Source: Kitasatospora purpeofusca (GTDB taxonomy: Bacteria > Actinomycetota > Actinomycetes > Streptomycetales > Streptomycetaceae). Taken from it: DNA of 64,000 nucleotides. The stretch is from NCBI RefSeq assembly GCF_000718025.1, contig NZ_JODS01000047.1, positions 27,377-91,376 of the forward strand, written 5' to 3'. The notes below the pieces were generated by a model. The model saw nothing but the letters and a program-made list of their open reading frames with translations. It ran no database searches and was not told the DNA's origin. Below are positions 53,673 to 62,432 of this stretch, piece by piece; the first letter of the stretch is position 1; every line of letters begins with the position of its first letter. The position numbers and the translations under genes are program-made.

Positions 53673-53789
53673 ATGCAGGCTGCCCCGCCGGGCCGGGACC
53701 TCCCCCCGAGCACTCCCCTGAGCTCTCTGCCGAGCCCTCTGCCGACCACGCCGCGAACCACACCGCCCGCCTTCCCGTGCGCCCGCTGA
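53673..53789 (+). CDS. Possible 38-codon leader peptide overlapping cbiB
   Basis: An ATG with GTGAGGA about 9 nt upstream opens a Pro/Ser/Leu/Thr-rich frame that ends in TGA 13 nt inside cbiB (GTG at 53777), in another frame. The cbiB GTG has no ribosome site of its own, so translation may depend on ribosomes from this frame. There is no similarity to known peptides. Confidence 0.4.
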   Translation: MQAAPPGRDLPPSTPLSSLPSPLPTTPRTTPPAFPCAR

Positions 53790-54748
53790 CCCGGGCCGCC
53801 GCGTTCGGCGCGGGCGCCGTCGCCGGGTACCTGGCCGACGCCCGGTTCGGCGATCCGCGCCGCGGCCACCCGGTGGCCGGCTTCGGCGCCGCGGCCGGCC
53901 GGCTGGAGCGGCGGCTGTGGCGCGACGACCGCGCGGCCGGCACCGCCTTCACCGCGCTCTGCGTGGGCACCGTCGCGGCCGGCGCGGTGGCCGCCGACCG
54001 GCTGCTGGCCCGCCGTCCGCCCGGCCGGGCCGCGCTCGCCGCCGCCGCGACCTGGACGGTGCTCGGCGGCACCTCGCTGACCCGGGAGGCGCGCACGATC
54101 GGCCGCGCGCTGACGGCCGGTGACCTGACGGCGGCCCGGGAGCGGCTGCCGCACCTGTGCGGACGCGACCCGAGCGCCCTGGACGAGCAGCAGATCGCCC
54201 GCGCGGTGGTCGAGTCGGTGGCCGAGAACACCGCCGACGCCGTGGTCAACGCCCTGGTCTGGGGCGGCCTGGCCGGCACCCCGGGGCTGCTGGCGTTCCG
54301 CGCGGTGAACACCCTGGACGCGATGGTCGGTCACCGCTCGCCGCGCTACGCCCGGTTCGGCTGGGCCTCGGCCCGGCTGGACGACGTGGCGGGCTGGCCG
54401 GGCGCCCGGCTGACCGCGCTGCTGACGGTGGCCGCCGCCCCCGAACCGCGCACCGCCTGGCGGGTCTGGCGGCGGGACGGCTCCGCGCACCCCAGCCCCA
54501 ACGCCGGCCAGGCCGAGTCGGCCTTCGCCGGCGCGGTCGGCGTCCGGCTGGGCGGGACGCTCCAGTACGGCGAACGCACCGAGCACCGGCCGGTGCTCGG
54601 CGAGGGGCTGCGGCAGGTCGGGGTGGACGACATCGAGCGGGCCTGCGTGCTCTCGCGGCGGGTGGGCGCGCTCGCCCTGGGTACGACGGTCGCCGGGCAC
54701 CTGCTGCTGCGGGCGGCGCTGAACAGGAAGCGGAGGTACCGGGCATGA
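53777..54748 (+). CDS. cbiB: Adenosylcobinamide-phosphate synthase CbiB/CobD
   Basis: The 323-residue membrane protein has about four hydrophobic segments and the family blocks DARFGDPRRGHPVAGFG near the N terminus, VESVAENTADAVVNALVWGGLAG and AVNTLDAMVGHRSPRYARFGWASARLDD. It attaches the aminopropanol arm to adenosylcobyric acid. It is the first enzyme gene after the riboswitch and overlaps cobQ by 4 nt. The GTG start lacks an independent ribosome site. Confidence 0.92.
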   Translation: MRPLTRAAAFGAGAVAGYLADARFGDPRRGHPVAGFGAAAGRLERRLWRDDRAAGTAFTALCVGTVAAGAVAADRLLARRPPGRAALAAAATWTVLGGTSLTREARTIGRALTAGDLTAARERLPHLCGRDPSALDEQQIARAVVESVAENTADAVVNALVWGGLAGTPGLLAFRAVNTLDAMVGHRSPRYARFGWASARLDDVAGWPGARLTALLTVAAAPEPRTAWRVWRRDGSAHPSPNAGQAESAFAGAVGVRLGGTLQYGERTEHRPVLGEGLRQVGVDDIERACVLSRRVGALALGTTVAGHLLLRAALNRKRRYRA

Positions 54749-56283
54749 GCAAGGCACTGCTGGTCGCCGGGACGACCTCGGACGCCGGCAAGAGCGTGGT
54801 CACGGCGGGCATCTGCCGGTGGCTGGCGCGGCAGGGGGTCGCGGTCGCGCCGTTCAAGGCGCAGAACATGTCGCTGAACTCCTTCGTCACCGCCGACGGC
54901 GCCGAGATCGGCCGCGCCCAGGCGATGCAGGCGCAGGCCGCCCGGGTCGAGCCGGAGGCGGCGATGAACCCGGTGCTGCTGAAGCCCGGCGCGGACGGCC
55001 GCAGCCAGGTGGTGCTGCTGGGCCGCCCGGTCGCCGAGGTCGGCGCGCTGGACTACCGCGAGCGCAAGCCGCTGCTGCTGGAACGGGCCCTGGAGTGCCT
55101 GGCGGACCTGCGCGCCCGCTTCGACGTGGTGGTCTGCGAGGGCGCGGGCTCGCCCGCCGAGATCAACCTGCGGGACCGGGACATCGCCAACATGGGCCTG
55201 GCCACCGCGGCCGGCCTGCCGGTCGTCGTGGTCGGGGACATCGACCGGGGCGGCGTGTTCGCGGCGATGTACGGGACGCTGGCGCTGCTGTCGGCGGAGG
55301 ACCAGCGGCACGTGGCCGGCTGGTTCGTCAACAAGTTCCGCGGCGACGCGCGGCTGCTGGCGCCCGGGCTGGAGATGCTGCGCGAGCTGACCGGGCGTCC
55401 GGTGCTCGGCACCCTGCCGATGCTGCCGGACCTGTGGCTGGACGCCGAGGACTCGCTCGACCTGTCCACCGTCGTCGACCGGACCGCCGCGCGCGGCCCG
55501 CTGGGCGCCGATGTGCTGCGGGTGGCGGTGCTCCGCTTCCCCCGGCTGTCCAACTTCACCGACCTGGACGCGCTCGCCCAGGAACCCGGCGTGCTGGTGC
55601 GCTGGGCCACCCGGCCGGAGGAGCTGGCCGACGCCGACCTGGTGGTGCTGCCCGGCACCCGGGCCACCGTCGCCGACCTCGGCTGGCTGCGCGAGCGCGG
55701 CTTCGAGCCGGTGCTGAAGGCCCGGGCGGCGGCCGGGCTGCCGGTGCTGGGCGTCTGCGGCGGCTACCAGATGCTGGCCGGCCGGATCGTGGACGAGGTC
55801 GAGTCGAAGGCGGGCCCGGTCGAGGGCCTCGGACTGCTGCCGACGCAAGTGCGGTTCGGGGTGGAGAAGGTGCTCGGACGGCCCGTCGGCGAGGCCTTCG
55901 GCGAGCGGGTCGAGGGCTACGAGATCCACCACGGGATCGTCACCGTGGAGGGCGGGGAGGCCTTCATCTCCGATGACGACGGGCAGAGCCTCGACGGGTG
56001 CCGGGTCGGTTCCGTCCTGGGCACCACCTGGCACGGCGCGCTGGAGAACGACGGCTTCCGGCGCGCGCTGCTGCGCGAGGTCGCGGCGGCGGCCGGCCGG
56101 GCGTTCGTCGCCGCGCCGGACACCTCATTCGCCGACGCGCGGGAGGCCCGGCTGGACCGGCTGGGCGAACTGATCGAGGAACACGCCGACACCGACGCGC
56201 TGTGGAAGCTGATCGAGGGCGGGGTGCCGGCGGCCGGATCGCTGCCGTTCCTTCCGCCCGGAGCCCCTGGGGAGCATGCATGA
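54745..56283 (+). CDS. cobQ: Cobyric acid synthase CobQ
   Basis: The 512-residue enzyme amidates four carboxyl groups of adenosylcobyrinate diamide, using glutamine and ATP. It has the N-terminal P-loop-like VAGTTSDAGKSVV and conserved FKAQNMSLNSFVT, and a C-terminal type-1 glutamine amidotransferase-like domain with the catalytic Cys in LGVCGGYQML and a His in GTTWHGALEN. It overlaps both neighbours (ATGA). Confidence 0.95.
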   Translation: MSKALLVAGTTSDAGKSVVTAGICRWLARQGVAVAPFKAQNMSLNSFVTADGAEIGRAQAMQAQAARVEPEAAMNPVLLKPGADGRSQVVLLGRPVAEVGALDYRERKPLLLERALECLADLRARFDVVVCEGAGSPAEINLRDRDIANMGLATAAGLPVVVVGDIDRGGVFAAMYGTLALLSAEDQRHVAGWFVNKFRGDARLLAPGLEMLRELTGRPVLGTLPMLPDLWLDAEDSLDLSTVVDRTAARGPLGADVLRVAVLRFPRLSNFTDLDALAQEPGVLVRWATRPEELADADLVVLPGTRATVADLGWLRERGFEPVLKARAAAGLPVLGVCGGYQMLAGRIVDEVESKAGPVEGLGLLPTQVRFGVEKVLGRPVGEAFGERVEGYEIHHGIVTVEGGEAFISDDDGQSLDGCRVGSVLGTTWHGALENDGFRRALLREVAAAAGRAFVAAPDTSFADAREARLDRLGELIEEHADTDALWKLIEGGVPAAGSLPFLPPGAPGEHA

Positions 56284-58436
56284 GTGACGTCCGATACCCG
56301 TTCACCGCGATCGTCGGCATGGCCGACCTGCGGCTCGGCCTGCTGCTGAACGCGGTCTCCCCGGCGGTCGGCGGGGTGCTGGTGCGCGGCGAGAAGGGCA
56401 CCGCCAAGTCGACCATGGTGCGCGCGCTGGCCGGGCTGCTGCCGTCCATCGCGACCGTCGACGGCTGCCGCTTCGCCTGCGACCCGGCCGGCCCGGACCC
56501 GCAGTGCCCGGACGGCGCGCACGACGGCGGGGCGTCCTCGCGGCGCCCGGCCGAGCTGGTCGAGCTGCCGGTCGGCGTCTCCGAGGACCGGATCGTCGGC
56601 TCGCTGGACCTGGAGCGCGCGCTCTCCGAGGGCGTCAAGGCGTACGAGCCGGGGCTGCTGGCCCGGGCGCACCGCGGCGTGCTCTACATCGACGAGGTCA
56701 ACCTGCTCCAGGACCACGTGGTGGACCTGCTGCTGGACGCCGCCGCGATGGGCCGCTCCTACGTGGAGCGCGAGGGCGTGTCGGTGCGGCACGCGGCGCG
56801 GTTCCTGCTGGTCGGCACGATGAACCCGGAGGAGGGCGAGCTGCGGCCGCAGCTGCTCGACCGGTTCGGCCTGACGGTGGAGATCGCCGCCACCCGGGAG
56901 CCGGTGGAGCGCGCCGAGGTGGTCCGCCGCCGGCTCTCCTACGACGCCGACCCGGCCGCCTTCGCCGAGCGCTTCGCCGCCGACGAGCGGGCGCTCGCGG
57001 AGCGGATCACCGCCGCCCGCGAGCTGCTGCCGAGCGTGGAGCTGACCGACACGGCGCTGCGCCAGATCACCGCCGTCTGCGCGGCGTTCGAGGTGGACGG
57101 GCTGCGCGCGGACATCGTGATGGCCCGGACCGCCGTCGCCCTGGCCGCCTGGGCGGGCCGCACCGAGGTGCTGGCGGAGGACGTCCGCAAGGCCGCCCAG
57201 CTGGCGCTGCCGCACCGGCGGCGGCGCAACCCCTTCGACGCCCCCGGGCTGGACGAGGAGCAGCTGGACCAGGTGCTGGAGGAGCACGCCGAGCCGGAGT
57301 CCGAGGAGCCGCAGCAGCCCCAGGAGCCGGAGGAGGACCCGGACCCGGAGGGCGGCCCCGAGGGCGACGGTCCCGAGGGTGACGGCCCGCAGGACGGCGG
57401 CCCCGACGGCGGCGGTGGCGGCGCGCCCGAGCCGTCCGGCCAGGACGGCCCCGACGGCCCGACGGCCGAGGCGACGGACGCCCCGGCCCAGGACGACGCC
57501 CCCGCCCCGCAGCCGGTCCCGCTCCAGCCCCCGTCCCCGGCCCGGGAGACGGCCCCGGTCGCGGCCGGCGACCCGTACCGGACCCGGCTGTTCGCCGTGG
57601 ACGGCACCGGGCGCGGCGCCCAGGGCCGCCGCTCCCCCGCCGAGACCGACAGCGGCCACACCATCCGGGCCCGCCGCCCGCGCGGCCGGCTCGCCCGGCT
57701 GCACCTGAGCGCCACCCTGCGCGCCGCCGCCCCGCACCAGTTGGCGCGCGGCCGGTCCTCGCGGGCCCTGGTGCTGCACAAGGACGACTTCCGCGAGCAG
57801 GTGCGCCAGGGCCGGGAGTCCAACCTGGTGCTGTTCGTGGTGGACGCCTCCGGTTCGATGGCGGCCCGGCAGCGGATGACCGCCGTCAAGGGCGCGGTGC
57901 TGTCGCTGCTGATGGACGCCTACCAGCGCCGGGACAAGATCGGCATGATCACCTTCCGGGGCGCGGGTGCCGAGCTGGCGCTGCCGCCGACCTCCTCGGT
58001 GGAGGTCGGCGCGGCCCGGCTGGAGTCGCTGCCCACCGGCGGCCGCACCCCGCTGGCGGCCGGACTGCTGCGGGCGCACGAGGTGCTGCGGGTCGAGCGG
58101 CTGCGCGACCCGGACCGCCGTCCGCTGCTGGTCGTGGTGACCGACGGCCGGGCCACCGGCGCGCGGGACGCCGTCGCGCAGTCGCACCGGGCGGCCGGGC
58201 TGCTGGCCGGGCAGGGCGTGGCGAGCGTGGTGCTGGACTGCGAGTCGGGCCCGGTCCGGCTCGGCCTGGCCCGCACCCTGGCCGACCGGCTGCGGGCCAC
58301 CGCCGTGACCCTGGACGAGCTGCGGGCCGACGGGGTCGCCTCGCTCGTCCGCGACAGCCGCGGCGGGCACCGTTCGAGCGCCTCTGCTTCGGCTACTTCC
58401 TTTGCTACTTCTTCTGCTTCGCGAAAGGCGGCCTGA
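56280..58436 (+). CDS. Magnesium chelatase-type ChlI-ChlD fusion (probable cobaltochelatase component)
   Basis: The 718-residue protein fuses an AAA+ ChlI-type ATPase (Walker A GEKGTAKST, residues 37-45; YIDEVNLL; about 1-330), an acidic Pro/Glu/Asp/Gly-rich linker (about 340-440), and a VWA domain with MIDAS DASGSM (522-527). In actinobacterial B12 operons this protein is thought to work with a CobN-type large subunit to insert cobalt; no cobN is in the window. The last about 18 residues are Ser/Ala-rich and use unusual A/T-ending codons. Confidence 0.9.
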   Translation: MSDVRYPFTAIVGMADLRLGLLLNAVSPAVGGVLVRGEKGTAKSTMVRALAGLLPSIATVDGCRFACDPAGPDPQCPDGAHDGGASSRRPAELVELPVGVSEDRIVGSLDLERALSEGVKAYEPGLLARAHRGVLYIDEVNLLQDHVVDLLLDAAAMGRSYVEREGVSVRHAARFLLVGTMNPEEGELRPQLLDRFGLTVEIAATREPVERAEVVRRRLSYDADPAAFAERFAADERALAERITAARELLPSVELTDTALRQITAVCAAFEVDGLRADIVMARTAVALAAWAGRTEVLAEDVRKAAQLALPHRRRRNPFDAPGLDEEQLDQVLEEHAEPESEEPQQPQEPEEDPDPEGGPEGDGPEGDGPQDGGPDGGGGGAPEPSGQDGPDGPTAEATDAPAQDDAPAPQPVPLQPPSPARETAPVAAGDPYRTRLFAVDGTGRGAQGRRSPAETDSGHTIRARRPRGRLARLHLSATLRAAAPHQLARGRSSRALVLHKDDFREQVRQGRESNLVLFVVDASGSMAARQRMTAVKGAVLSLLMDAYQRRDKIGMITFRGAGAELALPPTSSVEVGAARLESLPTGGRTPLAAGLLRAHEVLRVERLRDPDRRPLLVVVTDGRATGARDAVAQSHRAAGLLAGQGVASVVLDCESGPVRLGLARTLADRLRATAVTLDELRADGVASLVRDSRGGHRSSASASATSFATSSASRKAA

Positions 58437-58442
58437 GCCGAC

Positions 58443-59048
58443 ATGCCCAAGGGTGTCCCCGAGAGCGTTCCCGACGACGGCCTGACGACCCGCCAGCGCC
58501 GTACCCAGCCGATCACCGCCGTGCACACCGGGCCCGGCAAGGGCAAGTCCACGGCCGCGTTCGGCATGGCCCTGCGGGCCTGGAACCAGGGCTGGTCGGT
58601 CGGGGTGTTCCAGTTCGTGAAGTCCGCCAAGTGGAAGGTCGGCGAGGAGAACGCGCTGCGCGTGCTCGGCGCCTCCGGCGAGGGCGGCACCGTCGACTGG
58701 CACAAGATGGGCTCCGGCTGGTCCTGGATCCAGCGCACCGGCGAGATGGAGCTGGACAGCGAGGCGGCGGCCAAGGAGGGCTGGGAGCAGGTCAAGCGCG
58801 ACCTCGCCGCCGAGACCTACCGCTTCTACGTGCTGGACGAGTTCACCTACCCGATGCACTGGGGCTGGATCGACCCGGCGGAGGTGGTGGCCGTGCTGAA
58901 GGACCGTCCGGGCAGCCAGCACGTCGTCATCACCGGCCGGTACGCGCCGGAGCTGCTGACCGACGCCGCCGACCTGGTCACCGAGATGACCAAGGTCAAG
59001 CACCCGATGGACGCCGGCCGCAAGGGCCAGCGCGGTATCGAGTGGTAG
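58443..59048 (+). CDS. cobO: Cob(I)yrinic acid a,c-diamide adenosyltransferase
   Basis: The 201-residue CobA/CobO-type enzyme has the P-loop TGPGKGKSTAAFG (residues about 30-42), the conserved VGVFQFVKSAKWKVGE and VLDEFTYPMHWGW blocks, and adenosylates the corrin cobalt. It starts 6 nt after the chelatase stop. Confidence 0.95.
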   Translation: MPKGVPESVPDDGLTTRQRRTQPITAVHTGPGKGKSTAAFGMALRAWNQGWSVGVFQFVKSAKWKVGEENALRVLGASGEGGTVDWHKMGSGWSWIQRTGEMELDSEAAAKEGWEQVKRDLAAETYRFYVLDEFTYPMHWGWIDPAEVVAVLKDRPGSQHVVITGRYAPELLTDAADLVTEMTKVKHPMDAGRKGQRGIEW

Positions 59049-59113
59049 CGCGCCGGGTCGGTCGAACCCGCCGGACGTCCTGGTAGTACAGCGAGAGAAG
59101 AAGCAGCAGCACC

Positions 59114-60499
59114 GTGAACATCCCCCGTCTCGTCGTCGCGGCGCCCTCCTCGGGCGCCGGCAAGACCACGATCGCCACCGGCCTGATCGCCGCGCTCGCC
59201 GCCCGCGGGCTGGCCGTCTCGCCGCACAAGGTCGGCCCGGACTACATCGACCCGGGCTACCACGGCCTGGCCGCCGGCCGTCCGGGCCGCAACCTGGACG
59301 CGTTCATGTGCGGGCCGGAGCGGATCGCGCCGCTCTTCCTGCACGGCGCGGCCGGGGCGGACGTGGCGGTGGTCGAGGGTGTGATGGGGCTGTTCGACGG
59401 CGCCTCCGGGCGGGGCGAGCTGGCCTCCACCGCGCATGTGTCGAAGCTGCTGCGGGCGCCGGTGGTGCTGGTGGTGGACGCCTCCTCGCAGTCCCGGTCG
59501 GTGGCGGCGCTGGTGCACGGCTTCGCCTCCTGGGACCCGGAGGTCCGGCTGGCCGGGGTGATCCTCAACCGGGTCGCCTCCGACCGGCACGAGCGGCTGC
59601 TGCGCGAGGCCCTGGAGGAGGGCTCCGGGGTGCCGGTACTGGGCTCGGTGCGGCGCTCGGCGGCGGTCGCCACGCCCTCCCGGCACCTGGGGCTGATCCC
59701 GGCCGTCGAGCGCTCGGCGGAGGCCCTGCGGGCGGTGGCCGACATGGGCGAACTGGTCGCCGCCTCGGTGGACCTGGACGAGGTGCTGGCGCTGGCCCGC
59801 ACCGCCCCGCCGCTGACGGCGGAGCCGTGGGACCCGGCCGGCGAGGTGACCCCTCTGGCCGCCGGTGCGGTCCGGCCGAGGATCGCGGTGGCCGGGGGCG
59901 CGGCGTTCTCCTTCTCGTACGCCGAGAACACCGAGCTGCTGACCGCCGCCGGCGCCGAGGTGGTGCCCTTCGACCCGCTGCACGCCGACGCCCTGCCGGA
60001 GGGCACGGCCGGCCTGGTGATCGGCGGCGGCTTCCCCGAGCTGTACGTCCGGGAACTCAGCGCGAACGGGCAACTGCGGGCGGCGATCGCCGCGTTCGCC
60101 GCCGCGGGCGGACCGGTCTCGGCCGAGTGCGCCGGGCTGCTCTACCTCGGGCGGGAGCTGGACGGACTGCCGATGTGCGGGGTGCTGGACACCTCGGCCC
60201 GGATGACCGAGCGGCTGACGCTCGGGTACCGGGAGGCGGTCGCGCTGGAGGACTCGATGCTGCTGCCGGGCGGGGCCCGGCTGCGCGGGCACGAGTTCCA
60301 CCGGACGGTCTGCGAGCCGGAGCACGGCGAACGGCCCGCCTGGGGCTGGCGGCTGCCGACCGGTCTGCACCTCGAAGGATTCGCGGGCGCGGCGGGCGCC
60401 GAGAATGTTCACGCTTCGTATCTGCATCTGCACTGGGCGGGATACCCGCAGCTCGCCGCCGCCTTCACCGCGGCGGCCGCCGCGCACCGGGCCGGCTGA
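59114..60499 (+). CDS. cobB: Cobyrinate a,c-diamide synthase CobB
   Basis: The 461-residue enzyme amidates the a and c side chains of (hydrogeno)byrinic acid. It has the P-loop APSSGAGKTTIATG (residues about 10-23), VGPDYIDPGYH, and a C-terminal glutamine amidotransferase-type domain with the catalytic Cys in VSAECAGLLYL and the His in LHLHWAGYPQLA. The start is GTG, 65 nt after cobO. It is the last gene of the visible cobalamin operon. Confidence 0.95.
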   Translation: MNIPRLVVAAPSSGAGKTTIATGLIAALAARGLAVSPHKVGPDYIDPGYHGLAAGRPGRNLDAFMCGPERIAPLFLHGAAGADVAVVEGVMGLFDGASGRGELASTAHVSKLLRAPVVLVVDASSQSRSVAALVHGFASWDPEVRLAGVILNRVASDRHERLLREALEEGSGVPVLGSVRRSAAVATPSRHLGLIPAVERSAEALRAVADMGELVAASVDLDEVLALARTAPPLTAEPWDPAGEVTPLAAGAVRPRIAVAGGAAFSFSYAENTELLTAAGAEVVPFDPLHADALPEGTAGLVIGGGFPELYVRELSANGQLRAAIAAFAAAGGPVSAECAGLLYLGRELDGLPMCGVLDTSARMTERLTLGYREAVALEDSMLLPGGARLRGHEFHRTVCEPEHGERPAWGWRLPTGLHLEGFAGAAGAENVHASYLHLHWAGYPQLAAAFTAAAAAHRAG

Positions 60500-60735
60500 G
60501 CGGGCCGGCGGCGGATCCGACGACCCTTCGGGTCTGGTGCTTTGGCCGTCCGGAGCGTCAGAATGGGACAAACAACCGCATATCGGACTTCTCGCAACCG
60601 GTACCGGCCAGACCCGACCGCCTTTCGGCGAGCCGACCGATTGCCGGCGACCGCCTACTCGACGGGGCGCCGAACACGCCCCCGCGGCGCCGCACACGCC
60701 CCGGCGGGGTGAACAGGCTCGAAGGAGCCGTCACC

Positions 60736-62226
60736 ATGCGTCACACCTTAACCCCGCTGCATCACCACCCCACCCCCGTCGACCTCCCCCACGACCGTCC
60801 GCACTCCTGCCCCGTCCCGCTGTCACCGGACGCGCTGGACATGCTCCGCCAGGAGTACCGGGAGCTGATCACCACCGGACGGCTGCCGGAGACCATCACC
60901 TTCACCCAGTACTACCTGGTCTGGCGCTCCCGGCGGCGCGGCGAGAACGTCGTCGGCCTCGACGACGGCGCCGTCCGGCCCGGCGCCCGCACCGACGCCC
61001 AACTGATCAGCCACCCGTCCGAGAAGCTCGCCGGGGTGATCCCCACCGTGGTCCTGCTGGTCGACTTCCCCGACCAGCCGCACGACCCGGCCCACACCAA
61101 GGAGCACTTCGAGGACCTGCTGTTCAGCACCGGCACCTCGCCCGGCGGCTCGATGCGCGACTACTACCGCGGGGTCAGCGGCTTCGACCCCGCCGCACCC
61201 GACAACGGCGGCATCGACGTCCAGGGCGAGGTGCACGACTGGTTCACCCTGCCCCACCCGCTCTCCTTCTACGCCGACCACCGGTCCGGCCAGGGCAACC
61301 GGGACGGCCGCAACGAGCCCGGCATGGCCTTCGACGCCCTGGACATCGCCCTCCGTCAGGGCATCGCGTTCCCGAAGGAACTGGACGTGCTCGGCGAGGG
61401 CATCGTCACCGCGCTGTTCGTCGTCCACGCCGGCTCCGGCGCCGAGGCCCTCCCGCCGGACCTCCAGCCGGGCGCCCTGTGGAGCGCCAAGTGGACCCTC
61501 CCGCACGGCTTCCCCGTCCCCTCGGGCCTCACCGTGCCGACCTTCCTGACCGTCCCCGAGGACTGCAAGGTCGGGGTCTGCTCCCACGAGTGGGGCCATC
61601 TGGCGGCCCGCTGGGCCGACTTCTACGACACCGGCGACCCGGAGGTGGAGGACGTCTCCAGCGGCCTGGGCGACTACTGCCTGATGGCGTCCGGCTCCTG
61701 GGGCGGCCCGCGCAACGACCGCGGCAGCAAACCGGTCTACCCGAACGGCATGCTGCGGATGTTCCACGACTGGACCAGACCCCAGCTGATCAGCGCCACC
61801 ACCAAGGACATCACCCTGCGACCGGTCTCCGAGGGCGGTGACATCCTGGTCGTCAAGAGCCCGCGGATGACGCCGCAGCAGTACCTGGTGATCGAGTACC
61901 GCCGGCAGAGCGGCCAGGACCAGTTCCTGCCGTCCCAGGGCATCGCCACCTACGTGGTGGACGAGGCGATCGACAACGTCAACGACGAACGCCACCTGGC
62001 CATCGAGCTGATGCAGGCCGACGGCCGGCGCGACCTGGCCTCCTTCCTCCGCGCGGGCAACCGCGGCGACCGGACCGACCTCTACCCGGCCCTCGGCAAC
62101 AACACGATCGGCGAGCACAGCACCCCGGCGCTGAACGAGCCGGACGGCCGCTGGAGCGGCATCACCGTCGAGGTGGCCGGGACCCCGGGGGAGGACCGGA
62201 TGGAGGTCAGCGTCACCGTCGAGTGA
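60736..62226 (+). CDS. M6-like (immune inhibitor A type) metallopeptidase without a signal peptide
   Basis: The 496-residue protein has the zinc motif HEWGH (residues 284-288) and family blocks such as IPTVVLLVDFPDQPHDPAHTKEHFEDLLFS and MRDYYRGVSG. The N terminus (MRHTLTPLHHHPTPVDLPHD) is His/Pro-rich with no secretion signal, whereas classical immune inhibitor A proteins are secreted. It may therefore be intracellular or released by another route. GAAGGAG precedes the ATG; the 236-nt gap after cobB suggests its own promoter, and a hairpin closes the gene. Confidence 0.85.
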   Translation: MRHTLTPLHHHPTPVDLPHDRPHSCPVPLSPDALDMLRQEYRELITTGRLPETITFTQYYLVWRSRRRGENVVGLDDGAVRPGARTDAQLISHPSEKLAGVIPTVVLLVDFPDQPHDPAHTKEHFEDLLFSTGTSPGGSMRDYYRGVSGFDPAAPDNGGIDVQGEVHDWFTLPHPLSFYADHRSGQGNRDGRNEPGMAFDALDIALRQGIAFPKELDVLGEGIVTALFVVHAGSGAEALPPDLQPGALWSAKWTLPHGFPVPSGLTVPTFLTVPEDCKVGVCSHEWGHLAARWADFYDTGDPEVEDVSSGLGDYCLMASGSWGGPRNDRGSKPVYPNGMLRMFHDWTRPQLISATTKDITLRPVSEGGDILVVKSPRMTPQQYLVIEYRRQSGQDQFLPSQGIATYVVDEAIDNVNDERHLAIELMQADGRRDLASFLRAGNRGDRTDLYPALGNNTIGEHSTPALNEPDGRWSGITVEVAGTPGEDRMEVSVTVE

Positions 62227-62248
62227 GGCACGGCGCGAGCCACCCGCT

Positions 62249-62272
62249 CCGCTCCGGAGGCGTCCGGAGCGG
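62249..62272 (+). terminator. Hairpin after the M6-like peptidase gene
   Basis: A perfect 10-bp stem (CCGCTCCGGA) with loop GGCG lies 23 nt past the stop. Confidence 0.6.
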
Positions 62273-62384
62273 AAGGGGACGACCGCCGCCCTGCCCGCCG
62301 TTCCGGGCAGCGGCCCCCCGCCGGTGGCTCCGGCGGAGCCGCCCCGGTACGGACCGAGAGGCCGGCCCGGGCAGCGGCGGCGGT

Positions 62385-62432
62385 CCCGTCCCCCTGATCC
62401 CTCCCGCCTCCGGGACGGATCAGGGGGACGGG
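62385..62432 (-). terminator. Long-loop hairpin at the 3' end of the kinase gene
   Basis: Arms CCCGTCCCCCTGATCC and its exact complement (16 bp) are separated by 16 nt. The right arm overlaps the last codons and stop of the kinase gene. Confidence 0.7.
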
